Both the position numbers and the translations under genes were made by a program. The notes beneath the pieces are model-generated. The model was not told where the DNA came from and searched no databases. It worked only from the letters and a program-made list of their open reading frames with translations. From contig NC_079979.1 of assembly GCF_029852145.1 (NCBI RefSeq), forward strand, positions 11,820,642 through 11,884,641: a stretch of DNA of 64,000 nucleotides, read 5' to 3'. Shown here piece by piece: positions 13,401-24,468 of the stretch. How positions within the stretch are numbered: the stretch's first letter is position 1; each line of letters opens with the position of its first letter. Source of the stretch: Microplitis mediator (Eukaryota > Arthropoda > Insecta > Hymenoptera > Braconidae).

Positions 13401-16400
13401 AAACTTTTGAAAATTTTATGGATTTTTTATGGATCATTTTTTCCGGCAATTGGTTTGAAATTTTATTTCGACGTATTTGAATAGCTCCATAAACTTCATG
13501 TTATGAAGTTTGCAGCATTATTGTAAAAATACTAAAATATACTATTACTGTACCAAGTACCGTAAAATATCGATTTTTCTCGATTTTTTTTTCTCCCTTT
13601 ATAGGAAAAAAAATATTGACAATGGGGCTAGTCTTGGCACAATATTGGGCTACCCAGGCTCGGCCTCCAAAGGTTGGTCCGAGATCCGACCAACGTTCAA
13701 GTGACGAGGCTCGGTTCGCCAGTCTTGGGCCAAGATTTAGCCACTACTCAAGTAACAAGCCTTGGTTTGCCAGTCTCGGGCCAAGGTTCAGCCGATACAC
13801 AAGTGACAAGCCTTGGTTTGCCAATCTTGGGCCAAGATTTAACAGACATTTAATTGACAAGCCTTGGTTTGTCAGTCTCGGACCAAGGTTCAACAGATAT
13901 TTAATTGACAAGCCTTGGTTTGCCAGTCTTGGGCCAAGGTTCAGTCATTACTCAAGTGACAAGCCTTGGTTTACCAGTCTAAATAACAAATGGTACCTAA
14001 AAACCTCTGGCTTCTATGAATAGCGTAACAGCCTAGTGGAAAAGACACTTGCCTAGCAGCCATGAAGGACCAGGTTCGAGACCCAGCAAATGTAAAAAAA
14101 ATTAGTTTTATCGATCTACCTGATTTCTCTGTGTAAAAATTTATTTCCATATGCTACCATCACGCACATGTCTACGCATGTCTACGCATTCATGACCGAA
14201 ATCAGAGAGGTTGAGGACAATATCTTTCTACATAAATCTTTACCTGCACTGAGAGAAAAAAGTGCATATTTTCAAGTAAAAATACTTGATTCAAGTATTT
14301 TAGATACTTAAATAGTACCGAGTAAATAATTTCTTAATTCTAGTAAAAATACTTGTGAAATCTATTAATACTAAAAACTTAGGTTTAATAAAAAAATACT
14401 AATGTTAAATAATAGAAAACTAAAATTTAATATTTAAAATACTTGAAATAAATGATGAAAAAAATTTAATTTAGTAATTAAGATACTCCAATTAGATAAT
14501 AAAAAGTCACATCTAGTAGTTAAAATACTCGAGTTCAATATTTAAAAATTAAAGATTAGTATTTAAAATACTCGTGATCAATATTGAAATATTTTAATTT
14601 AGCATTTAAAATACTTTAATTTAATAATTATAAGTTTTTATTTACTACTTAAAATACTAAAGTATAATAATTGAAAATTTTCATTCAGTATTTGAACGAC
14701 TTAAGTTCAGCAATTAAAAATTTATATTTAGTAATTAAAATACTTAAATTTAATAATTAAATCTTCTTATTTAGTATATGAAATGATTAATTCAATAATT
14801 AATTATTTATATTTAGTATTTAAATTTAATCCGTATGGATGCTTCTTCGGATTCCCCGGCGCTGTTATAGTTATGACTAAAAAGCATTCCAAAAATCTAC
14901 TCACAAGTATTTACCTCAAGAGTACTTGTACTCTTCTACTAGGATATTATCCTGTTGGGAGTAGTTGACAGAGTGACTTTTTCACTCCTTTGAACGGAAC
15001 TTATTACTTCTATTCTAACTGTCCAACTAGGAAAATGTTGCAGCGCTCTTCTGCGCCTAGCGGTGACTCCTGGTACTAATTTTTTCGTTCGCACTCTGCG
15101 TTTGCACACTTTGTTATTTTCACTCGCCTTAATTTTTCTCTATCTCTTTATTCATTTAAATTTATTTATTTTTTTTTTACACGCATTATATTTTTTTGCG
15201 TTTATTTTTTTTTCTTTTAATAATTTTTTTTTTTTATATATGAAAATATCGTGACTCGTCACACCATGATAAAAAATTCCTTAAGTTGAGAAAAAAATAT
15301 TCTCGAACTGGAAAAAAAATCACTTGGGCTGAGAAATTTTATTACTTAGTTTAAAACTTTTTTTTTGTTTTAGTTCAAGAACTTTTTTTGTTGACTTAAT
15401 ACAAAAAATGTCTTTAGCCAAGAATAAAGATTCTTGACTTGAGAACAAAATATTCTCAAACTGAAAAAAAAAATCACTTAAGATGAGAAATTTTTTACTA
15501 AGTTTAAAATTTTTTTTGTTTTAGTTCAAGAACTTTTTTATTTGACTCAATACGAAAAATGTCTTTAGCCAAGAATAAAGTTTCTTGACTTGAGAAAATA
15601 TATTCTCGAACTTGGAAAAAAATTGCTTGGTCAAAGAAAGATTTTTCTTGGCTTACGTAATTGCTTTCTTGAATATAGAAATATGTCAACTTGATTCAAG
15701 AAATAATTGCTTGTTACAAGTAACTCATGTATCTAGTAATATATTATTAGATCGAAGCAATAGTTGCTAAAAATAAGAAATATTATACTTCAATTTAGGA
15801 AAAATTTCTTGTTTTAAGTATTCACAGAAATAAGTAAAAAAAATACTTGAAAAAAATTTTTTTTTCTCTCAGTGTGGGAAAAAGGAAAAATGTTTCTTTG
15901 AAGTTTGAAGTAAATAAATTTATTGAATACATAGAAAATTATAAAAATACTATTTCAATTGAGTGTTTAGTATTATAATGCTTATTAGTAGTAAATAGTT
16001 CAAAATTTATTTTCATAATAATTTAATTATTGATTTACTTATTTACTACTTCTATGTTTTTTTTTTTTTTTACCAAAATAAAAAAAAATTTCAGTGTTAA
16101 AGGAAATATTTCTGTTTATGTTTGATAGACATTCAATTATCATTAATTTATTATTTATTTGATTCTATCGCAATAACAGTATAGATAGTTAACACAAATA
16201 TAATTCATAAAAAAAAACAAACCATAAATAAAAATAAAATTGTTCTTTTCATCAAGAACTGTGATAGCGCCATGAGAACTTCACAAGACTCTCAAGTGAG
16301 AAGTCACAAGTTCGAAACCTCGATCAATTATCGCTTTTTTTAAAAATTAATTATTTATTAAAAAAACATATAAATAAATTAATTAACTAATATACTTAAA

Positions 16401-19287
16401 TACATTAAATATATCGATATCTAAGAAATTATTTTTTTATCTCAGTATAACTTCGGTATAAATTGTTCAAAAACATACCTAAATTATTATTATTATGGAT
16501 GAGTATAATTTGAGTATACTTTTAGAATTCTACTTAAAACATACCGAAATCATACTCAAATACTAGGTATGTTTTAGATATTTTTTCGGTGTAGCCGAAT
16601 TCGCTAGGGTAGAGAATAAATAAAGTATAAAGCTAAACAAACCTCTGTATTTCTGAATAGACAAGTTCACAGATCCAATCAGATTGTCGCGATTTTCCTG
16701 TTAACATGGTAACAAAAATACCGTATTTTTCGGTGGATTTACTTTAATTTTACGGTGCATGTCTACCATAATATACGGTAAATGCTAACCGCAATATACA
16801 TTAAATTACCCGTAGGAATGCAGTGAATCCACCTTAAAATACATTAATTGAGCATAAATTAGATAACTAGCCGTTAACTATGGCAATTTACGTAAAAGCT
16901 TTCAAGTAAAATACTGTGAATTTACCATTATATTATATATATAACCTAAATTACGGTAACGTGAATTTGCCTTAATCTAGACATAAAATTAAATTTATTA
17001 ACTAATAGACAAACAAAATAAACAGGTTTTTGATCAACAAATTATGTTTTATCACCCGGATTAGAAAATACGATTTGGGACGATTAAAAACGATTAAAAA
17101 TTTAATCGTCATTAATCGTCATGGTTTTCCACATTTAATCGTCTCTACTCGTCAAAAGACGATTTATTACTTTAAGATTAATGACGATTAAAATTTCAAA
17201 TCGTCATCAATCGTTTTTAATCTTCATGTGGGACCAGAAATTGCAATATTATTTTACGATTAAAGACGATTCATGACGATTTGAAATTTTGAATCGTAGT
17301 GAATGCATGAAGATTAAAAAGGATTCATGACGATTTAAAATTTAATCGTTTTTAATCATCTTTAATAATCAATTGACGATTCATAACGATTTAAAACGAT
17401 TAAAACATTTTTAGTCGTCATTGATCGTATTTTCTAACCAGGGCACGAAATTGAAATATAAATGAAAAACTGATATTAATTATTTTCTAGGTGTTGCGGC
17501 AAATTAATTTTGAGTACATTGCTGGTATAGTTGAGCAAAATAATGAAAGATTACTAATTTTAATTGATCAACATGCCATGGATGAACGTATTCGTTATGA
17601 GAATCTATTGGAAGGTATGATATATGAATCGGTGTAATGAAAATTTTTAACTTCCCGCTAAGAAAATTTTCAAAAATTCGGGAAGTTATTGGTTTCGGTC
17701 CGATTTTCGAAAAACGAATTTCTATCAGATCTTGACATTTTGAGGTTCTAGAAAGTTATTCTGACTAATTTCACGATGATGTCCGAGTGTATGTATGTAT
17801 GTATGTATGTATGTATGTACGTACGTACGTATGTAAATATTCTGTAACTTTTGAACGGATGAACCGATTTTGATCGTCAAGGTGTCATTCGACGCGGCTT
17901 ATTAATTTCTACAAACTGTGAAAAGTTGGACTTGATCGGTAGGGCTCGTTCGGAGATATTCCAAAAATAAAATTTTTTCAAAAATGTTTTTTTTTTGATA
18001 ACTTGTAATGTGCTCGATGGATTGATTCCAAAATCAACTGGGCTCTAGAGCTTCATAAGCCGCGTCGAATACCACTTCAACCATCAAAATCGGTTCATTT
18101 GTTCAAGAGAAGCCGTTGTCGAAAGAATTAAAAAAAAAATTTTTTTATTTTTTTTTAAATATCTCAAAATTGACTCGAAAAATCAATTTCAAAATTTGAT
18201 CAGCTTTAGAACTTGATAAAATACGTCGATTGCCACCTTAACCGTCTCAATCGGTCGATTTGTTTGAGAGATATCGTTGGAGAAAAAATGGTAAAAAACG
18301 TTTTTTTTCGAAAACAACGGCATACAAAAGTATTTTCGAGCTCGAATAGCTCGAAAATGTATTCACAACTATATTTTCAAGCTCAAGGAGCTCGAAAATA
18401 GTGGGAAGTTTTAGGGCTGGCCCGCAGGGTCAACCGATAGACCGATTTTTTTTTTCAAGTTTGTTGTTTTTATAAATATCTCATTCATTGTCATTATCTA
18501 TTATATTCATTAAATTATGTCTATTTTTATTTCAGACTATAAATTTCAAAATGAATTTATATCAGTGCTTTTAAAACATCCAATAAAAATAATTACTCTG
18601 CCAAAAAACTATTGCAATTTATTATTAAATAAATATGATGATATAAAAAATTTTGGATTGAATATCGTAAACTCAAATTTTTATCATGAAAACAGTGACA
18701 ATGGTGGCCATAATAATGCTACATTAATAGTAACGGCTGTTCCGAAATGTTTTTTATTTAAAAAAATGTATAGTGAAATTAGTTTAAGAGAGTTAACGGA
18801 AAAACTTTTGATAGAAATAGCAGAAAAGTTGATAAATAAAATTGGAATCAATACATTACCATTGACGATACATAACGTTATTGCATCAGAAGCTTGTCAT
18901 GGTAATTTGTTTTCTTTGTAATATTTTCCCCTATGACTGTGGATGCCCCTGATCTAATTTTGTCCTAATTTCTTATACCATAATTTATTATCTATAATGA
19001 TATACATATATATATATATATCAGGGTGTTTAAAAAAAAAAACATTTTTTTTTATGGTATCCAAAAATTGAAAGTATAATTAAAATAAAAATTTTGGTAC
19101 TATTCCGAGCTCTTAATAATGATATTAAGGTTTGCCTCAATCCGTTTTTCTATTTTCCATTTAAATAATACGGGAAAAAAAATTAATTTTTAACTTCCCG
19201 CTAAGAAAATCGACGATTTTCGAAAAATTGGGAAGTTATTGTTTTCACCCCGATTTTCGAAAATCGAGTTTTCATCAGATCTCGATG

Positions 19288-19370
<83 letters not shown>

Positions 19371-21201
19371 TAACCTCTTTGTAACTTTTTAACTAATAAT
19401 TGATTTGGATGGTTGAGGTGGCAATCGAAAGAGCTTGTTGGCCCTCGACTTTCCTGAAAATTTCAGATCATTTGATCAAGTAGACTCGAAAATATTGGCG
19501 AATTACGAAAAAAAAAAATTTTTTTTTTTTAGTTTTTTAGAGATTTCTCAGAAACGACTTGAACGATCGACTTCCAAATCTAATCAGCTCTAGAAATTTA
19601 TAAGCCGCGTCGAATGCCACCTCAAACATCTCAATTGGTTAATTTGTTCGAGAGATATCGTTGGCGAAAGAAATGATAAAAAAACGGTTTTTTTTCGATT
19701 ATCTTTGAAGTGACTCATCCGATCAATTTCAAAATCTAATCAGCTCTAGAACTCAATAAAACGCGCCGATTTCAACCTCAAACGTCAAAATCGGTTGATT
19801 AGTTCAAAAGATATCGGCGCCGAAAAGTTCAAAAAATAACATTTTATGTTATTTTTTCCGGATAAATCAAAATATAATGTGATAAAATGCGTCTGAAATC
19901 ATACCAACTCTTTCTCAATATAGTCTCTTTCAATCATCAGATAATGTCATGTAACTTGTTCCTTAGTTTTAAACATATTGTCAACAAAAAATTGAAAAAA
20001 CCCAGTCTTTAATGTTTTTCTCGGATATTCCATATATTATTGCTCTGACCTAAGTCAAAACTCATTCAAATCTTGATTTTGATCACTGACATTGATTTCT
20101 GCCTCAATACATGTACTTCAGAGAACATAATCAAAAATAAAAATTTAAAAGCCGCTTCTTCATTAATGATTTTTGATTCTTAACTTTTAAACTCTAGCAT
20201 AAAACGTTACTTGTTAGATCTTGAAAGGCTCATAAAAAAATGATTGCATTTAATAGCATTTTCGAAGAGCTCGAAAATATATTCACAGTGATGCTTTCAA
20301 GCTCCTTGAGCTCGAAAACAGCGGGAAGTTTTCGGGCTGGCCCGCAGGGCCAACTGCTGCCCAGATTTTTTTTTTAGAATTTTCCAGCTCATAAACCGAT
20401 CAACGGATTTTTATGCACAATAAATGTTTTTGCAGGAAATTGAATGCTCTACAAAAAAGTCTCTTATCATTTTTTGATAAATCCCACTGTTCAAAAGTTA
20501 TTTAAGCTTCAAGTCAAATGTATAGTAAATTTTGAGATTGTTTTACTTTTCCGGTGAAACTATCAGTCTTATCAAAAAATATCACAAGAACTTTCTTGTA
20601 GATAATTTTATTCTTTACAAATTATTACAAATAAAGTTTTTCAAAATTCTGCGTTGTTTTCAAGTTATTTCCATTTCAATGTCAAGCTCTTAAAAAAATA
20701 GATTTCTGATTAATTTTAAGAGCTTGACATTGAAATGAAAATAAATTGAAAACAATGCGGAATTTCGAAAAAATTCTATTCGTAATAATTTGTAAGGAAT
20801 AAAATTACCTACAAAAAAATTTCCATGACATTTTGTAATAAGACTGATAGTTTCGCCAGAAAGTGAAAAGATCTCAAAATTTACTATAAATTTGACTTGA
20901 AACTTAAATAACTTTTGAACAGTGGGATTTATCAAAAAATGATAAGAGACTTTTTTTGTAGAGTGTTCAATTCCCTACACAAAATTTTATTGCGCATATA
21001 AATCCGTTGAGTGGTCTGTAAGCTAGAAAATTCTAAAAAAAAAAAAATTTTTTTCCTGTTATTTAAATGGAAAATAGAAGAATGGATTGAGGCAAACCTT
21101 AATATGATTATCAAGAGCTCGGATTGGCACCAAAATTTTTATTTTCAGGTATACTTTCAATTTTTGAATACCAAAAAAAATTTGTTTTTTTCTGAAACAC
21201 C

Positions 21202-21286
<85 letters not shown>

Positions 21287-24200
21287 CTGGGCCAAAAAAA
21301 TTGACTATTTTTTTTTTTCATAGCTATATCGAAAATATTATTCAGAATGACAAAAAAAAAGTTTCATGAAAGTTTGAGCTCTTAATATTAATTTCAAGAG
21401 GTCTATCATCGCTATTTTTAATTTTAATTCATAATTTGATGTTTTACGTCAGAATTGCTAAAACATTGAAGTAAAAAAATTCATTTCCACTTATTCTTAG
21501 GTAAAATTAAATTCCCTACAAAAAAGGTCTGATTGAAAATTTTCGTCAGACAAGCCGTTTCCGATTAATTAAGCTTAATAAATTGATATATTTTTTCGAT
21601 TTAACATTTTTACTTTTGAATTTTGTAACTGACGAATCAATGAATATCTAATAAAGACCATGACAGATTTTTGAAGGAAATTTAATGCTCTACAAAAAAG
21701 GACTCTTAACATTTTTTGCTAAATTCACTCCTTCGAAAGTTATTCACGTTATTGAAATCCTTTTGACTGAAATTCAACCTTGAATAACTTTCGAAGGAGT
21801 GAATTTAGCAAAAAATGTTAGACCTTTTTTGTAGAGCATTAAATTTCCTTCGAAAATCTGTCATGGTCTTTATTAGATATTCATTGATTCGTCAGTTACA
21901 AAATTCAAAAGTAAAAATGTTAAATCGAAAAAATATATCAATTTATTAAGCTTAATTAATCGGAAACGGCTTGTCTGACGAAAATTTTCAATCAGACCTT
22001 TTTTGTAGGGAATTTAATTTTACATAAGAATAAGTGGAAATGAATTTTTTTTACTTCAATGTTTAAGCAATTTTGACGTAAAACATCAAATTATGAATTA
22101 AAATTAAAAATAGCGATGATAGACCTCTTGAAATTAATATTAAGAGCTCAAACTTTCATGAAATTTTTTTTTTGTCATTCTGAATAATATTTTCGATATA
22201 GCTATGAAAAAAAAAAATAGTCAATTTTTTTGGCCCAGTCTAATATATATATATATGTATATATATATTAGACTGGGCCAAAAAAATCGACTATTTTTTT
22301 TTTTAACGATACTGTGTAAATATTATTTGGGATGACAAAAAAAAATTATTGTGAAAATTCGAGCCCTTAATTTTGATATTAAGAGGTGTATCATCGCAAT
22401 TTTTTATTTTTTTTTAATGAGCGGGTTTTTGTCTCATAACTCTCAAACCATCGAGATAAACGAAATCGACTCAGATACATTTTTTGAAGGAAATTTGATG
22501 TTCTACAAAAAAGGTTTGATTGAAATTTTTCGTCAAATTAACCGTTTCCTTATAATCATGCTTTAAACATTGGTATGATTTTAAAATTTGATTGTTCAAC
22601 TTTGGAATTTTGTGGTTTATGTAAGAATAAGTTTTCGGAAAAAGCCAATCAATATTCTTGAAGAAAATTGAATGCTCTACAGAAAAGGTCTCTTAACAAT
22701 TTTTGCTAAATTCATTTCTTTAAAAGTTATTCAAGATTATTGAATTCGCTTTACTTAACTTCAACCTTGCATAACTTTTAAAGGAATGAATTTAGCAAAA
22801 ATTGTTAAGAGACCTTTTCTGTAGAGCATTCAATTTTCTTCAAGAATATTGATTGGCTTTTTCCGAAAACTTATTCTTACATAAACCACAAAATTCCAAA
22901 GTTGAACAATCAAATTTTAAAATCATACCAATGTTCAAAGCATGATTATAAGGAAACGGTTAATTTGACGAAAAATTTCAATCAGACCTTTTTTGTAGAA
23001 CATCAAATTTCCTTCAAAAAATGTATCCGAGTAGATTGTTTATCTCGATAGATTGAGAGTTATGAGACAAAAACCTGCTCATTTAAAAAAAATCGAAAAT
23101 TGCGATGATACACCTCTTAATATCAAAATTAAGGGCTCAAATTTCCACAATAATTTTTTTTTGTCATCCCAAATAATATTTACACAGTATCGTTAAAAAA
23201 AAAAATAGTCGATTTTTTTGGCCCAGTCTAATATATATATTCAATATAGTCATATGTTACTAATAGACATGACGATAAAATTCAAATTTCAATTTCAATT
23301 ACGCGGAACATAATAATTGGTAGTGAATACTGAAGAATAATCAGTAACTTCGACTGACTATTTCGGTATCGGCTACTGAGCTAATCGTTAGCTGTTATCG
23401 ATTATATTTTTCCGTGTATTATAATATTATGCAGATCATTTCCTATAGTTTTATATTTTAAGAAATATTTAAATCGTATTCTGCAAATAAAATCATATAG
23501 AGACAAATGTACTGATTATTTTCAAATTGAGTTGCAAGCAGATATAATTTGATATAACATTATATATTTATATCTGATCCGATATAATTATATTCGAATA
23601 GATATAATCATCAAAAATATTATTCAAAGTCTTATAATGTATTAGTAAGCTTTTTAAAATTTTACTTTATTCATAACTTAATTTACATTTTTTTATTTTC
23701 CAAAAAGCTGAATGATTCATATTTATTAATGAATCAAAGATCTTTAAGCTCGAAAACAGCAAGGTTTTTGGGCTACACTGTAGTTATAGTCGTTTTCCAA
23801 TTTTTTTGTTTTTTAAAAATATAAAACAACTATATCTCACAAAGACCATTAAATAAAAGATTAAAGCTTTAGTTTGAAGTATTATATAAGGTTATCCTCG
23901 AGTAAAATATGCATAATTGAATACAATTATTTCGTACAATTCTAGTGATTTGTATGTAATTCTATTTTTTTTTATAAGTATATATAATCATATTGGACCA
24001 TTTTTCATGTACAATTATATGTCGTATTATAAATAAATTATATGGAACCGTTTTTACTTGGGTCCTCATAAGATTTGTTGATCTTGAGTTGCATCATGAT
24101 TATTTATTAAAATAATGAGTACAGATTAATGAATAAGTAATAGATGATTTCTTTAATTGTATTTAGGTGCGATAAAATTTGGAGACCCATTAAACGTAAA

Positions 24201-24324
24201 CCAATGTAACGATTTATTAAAATATTGGATAAAAACAGATCTACCTAATCGCTGTGCACATGGCAGACCAGCGATTATTCCATTATTAACATTTAAACAT
24301 AAATATTTTAATAACAATACTTAA
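10440..24324 (+). CDS. MLH3: MLH3-like DNA mismatch repair protein (MutL homologue) with degenerate N-terminus
   Basis: In other eukaryotes MLH3 pairs with MLH1 to form MutL gamma, a nuclease used in mismatch repair and meiotic crossover resolution. Exons: 10440-10585 (start uncertain), 10672-10912, 11656-11820, 12150-12806, 17491-17614, 18536-18901 and 24167-24324; all phases join, giving 618 residues. The C-terminus is clear: DQHAMDERIRYE fits the endonuclease motif DQHAxxExxxxE, followed by LPLTIHNVIASEACHG and CAHGRP, the metal-site motifs. The N-terminal exons align as SLNGFSTSVAVRI and IIDNSKGI (normally a DNGxG motif), and INGITTTIYF; YPQVSFTMRDDV precedes the linker. The usual catalytic Glu, the GFRGEAL box and the transducer domain are not visible. 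The gene is therefore short (human MLH3 about 1,450). The first exon is weak: its only in-frame Met is at 10440, with a stop 27 bp upstream. A polyadenylation signal lies at 24388-24393. The start could be in an unseen upstream exon. Confidence 0.82.
10961..11599. mobile_element. Inverted-repeat element with ACACGGAAA ends in MLH3 intron 2
   Basis: Ends are ACACGGAAAG (10961) and TTTCCGTGT (11599). Inner arms share ATTACTC...GAGTAAT blocks and a GGCC-containing step (TGGGCC near 11010, GGCCCA near 11523). It fills most of the 10913-11655 intron. Confidence 0.6.
12007..12093. mobile_element. Short inverted repeat with GTAGGACATCCC / GGAATGTCCTAC ends
   Basis: An 87-bp stem with AAGGTAGGACAT on the left and ATGTCCTACTTT on the right, around a GC-richer loop. 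Probably a MITE remnant in the 11821-12149 MLH3 intron. Confidence 0.5.
13067..13292. mobile_element. 226-bp TA-flanked element with GGGGAGCCTGGG ends
   Basis: The left end GGGGAGCCTGGGGCAC and the right end GCCCAGGCTCCCC are inverted repeats, each flanked by TA (13065-13066, 13293-13294). A TA duplication and inverted ends suggest a Tc1/mariner-type MITE. A larger relative is at 35469-39156. Confidence 0.8.
13690..13985. repeat. 51-bp minisatellite with CCTTGG / GGCCAAG core in MLH3 intron
   Basis: CCTTGGTTTGCCAGTCT-type units start at 13760, 13811, 13862, 13913 and 13964, an exact 51-bp spacing. The consensus differs from the 51-bp array in CDK20, but shares the GGGCCAAG core and the period. 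One frame stays open with a 17-residue repeat. Confidence 0.85.
14020..14092 (+). other. tRNA-like relic with A and B boxes
   Basis: It contains an A-box-like AGCCTAGTGGAAAAGA and a B-box-like AGGTTCGAGACCC with roughly tRNA spacing. The arms do not pair well, so this is a tRNA-derived SINE head or pseudogene rather than a working tRNA. It is followed by an A-run. Confidence 0.45.
14247..15874. mobile_element. Inverted-repeat element with CACTGAGAGAAAAA ends in MLH3 intron
   Basis: CACTGAGAGAAAAA at 14247 and TTTTTCTCTCAGTG ending at 15874, flanked by TG on both sides. The interior is low-complexity (TATTTAAAATACT and TTCTTGACTTGAG steps; a near-duplication at 15285-15385 and 15430-15600). 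CACTG ends with a short duplication resemble the CACTA superfamily, but this is only a resemblance. Confidence 0.6.
16263..16330 (+). other. Weak tRNA-like relic
   Basis: GATAGCGCCATGAGAAC followed by a B-box-like AAGTTCGAAACCTC. Too degenerate to fold as a tRNA; perhaps an old SINE head. Confidence 0.25.
17055..17443. mobile_element. CCC...GGG element with AATCGTTTTTAATCGTC interior
   Basis: CCCGGATTAGAAAATACGAT at the left and ATCGTATTTTCTAACCAGGG at the right, flanked by CA on both sides (2-bp duplication). The interior is repeats of GACGATTAAAAACGATT in both directions. Related AATCGTTTTTAAT sequence occurs at about 27745-28010. Confidence 0.75.
17649..18455 (+). mobile_element. R1 element copy a (AACTTCCCGC ... 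GATAGAC-polyT) in MLH3 intron
   Basis: Starts AACTTCCCGCTAAGAAAA and ends with the GGGAAGTTTTAGGGCTGG ... GATAGACCGA T-run. It contains an ATGT microsatellite at 17791-17835 and diverged copies of the inner CGATTGCCACCTTAACCG unit. No ORF of note. Confidence 0.85.
19192..20375 (+). mobile_element. R1 element copy b
   Basis: Full-length copy: AACTTCCCGCTAAGAAAATC start, long (TG)n at 19289-19367, several ~160-bp inner units, then the hairpins and the AGCGGGAAGTTTTCGGGCTG ... T-run end. Inserted in a T-tract of the surrounding palindrome. Confidence 0.88.
19289..19367. repeat. (TG)n microsatellite inside R1 copy b
   Basis: About 39 TG dinucleotides. It occupies the same place in R1 as the shorter TG, ATGT or GT tracts of the other copies. 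Confidence 0.95.
21204..21283. repeat. (AT)n microsatellite
   Basis: About 40 AT dinucleotides between two TA-targeting elements. Confidence 0.95.
21285..22240. mobile_element. 956-bp palindrome with GACTGGGCC ends
   Basis: GACTGGGCCAAAAAAATTGA at the left and its complement at the right, flanked by TA. The two halves are near-perfect complements of each other along almost the entire length (centre near 21770), so it is a giant hairpin. It is a diverged subfamily of the next element. TA flanks suggest Tc1/mariner-type mobilisation. Confidence 0.88.
22271..23228. mobile_element. 958-bp palindrome with GACTGGGCC ends, second copy
   Basis: Same ends and TA flanks as 21285-22240, but a different interior, which matches the copy at 44251-45209 closely. 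Arms of about 478 bp are almost identical. Confidence 0.88.
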
Positions 24325-24378
24325 TAATACACAAGTTGATAATTATATATGTAACTATTTTGTTTTCACTGATCATGT

Positions 24379-24393
24379 TTTATTATAAATAAA
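24379..24393. promoter_or_regulatory. Facing polyadenylation signals of MLH3 and EndoU
   Basis: AATAAA on the plus strand at 24388-24393 (MLH3) and TTTATT at 24379-24384, which is AATAAA on the minus strand (EndoU, 85 bp after its stop). A second minus-strand signal is at about 24455-24460. Confidence 0.55.
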
Positions 24394-24468
24394 ATTAAAT
24401 CCATGGACATATGAAGTATTGATTTTTCAGAGAGAATTCTTCGCTATATAAATTATTTATTATTATAT

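Larger units (their letters stand above)
19022..21201. mobile_element. Inverted-repeat element with CAGGGTGTTT ends, split by R1
   Basis: Left arm 19022-19190 and right arm up to 21201 pair over GGTATCCAAAAATTGAAAGTAT-like sequence. The inner arms near 20400-20690 and 20690-21000 are also complementary. R1 copy b sits in a T-run of the left arm. The right arm shows the uninterrupted sequence. Confidence 0.7.
18902..24166 (+). other. MLH3 last intron, 5.3 kb of nested inverted repeats
   Basis: It holds a CAGGGTGTTT-ended inverted-repeat element (19022-21201) interrupted by R1 copy b, an (AT)n tract and two full-length palindromes. From 23229 to 24166 the intron is AT-rich with a short degenerate R1 3' end near 23736-23775. 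Confidence 0.7.

Noticed and set aside
13616..14023. 135-codon ORF with 17-residue repeats
   Set aside because: It follows the 51-bp minisatellite unit exactly and lies inside an MLH3 intron on a repeat array. Kept only as part of the minisatellite finding.
21059..21295. ORF with a long Ile-Tyr repeat
   Set aside because: It is a translation of the (AT)n microsatellite.
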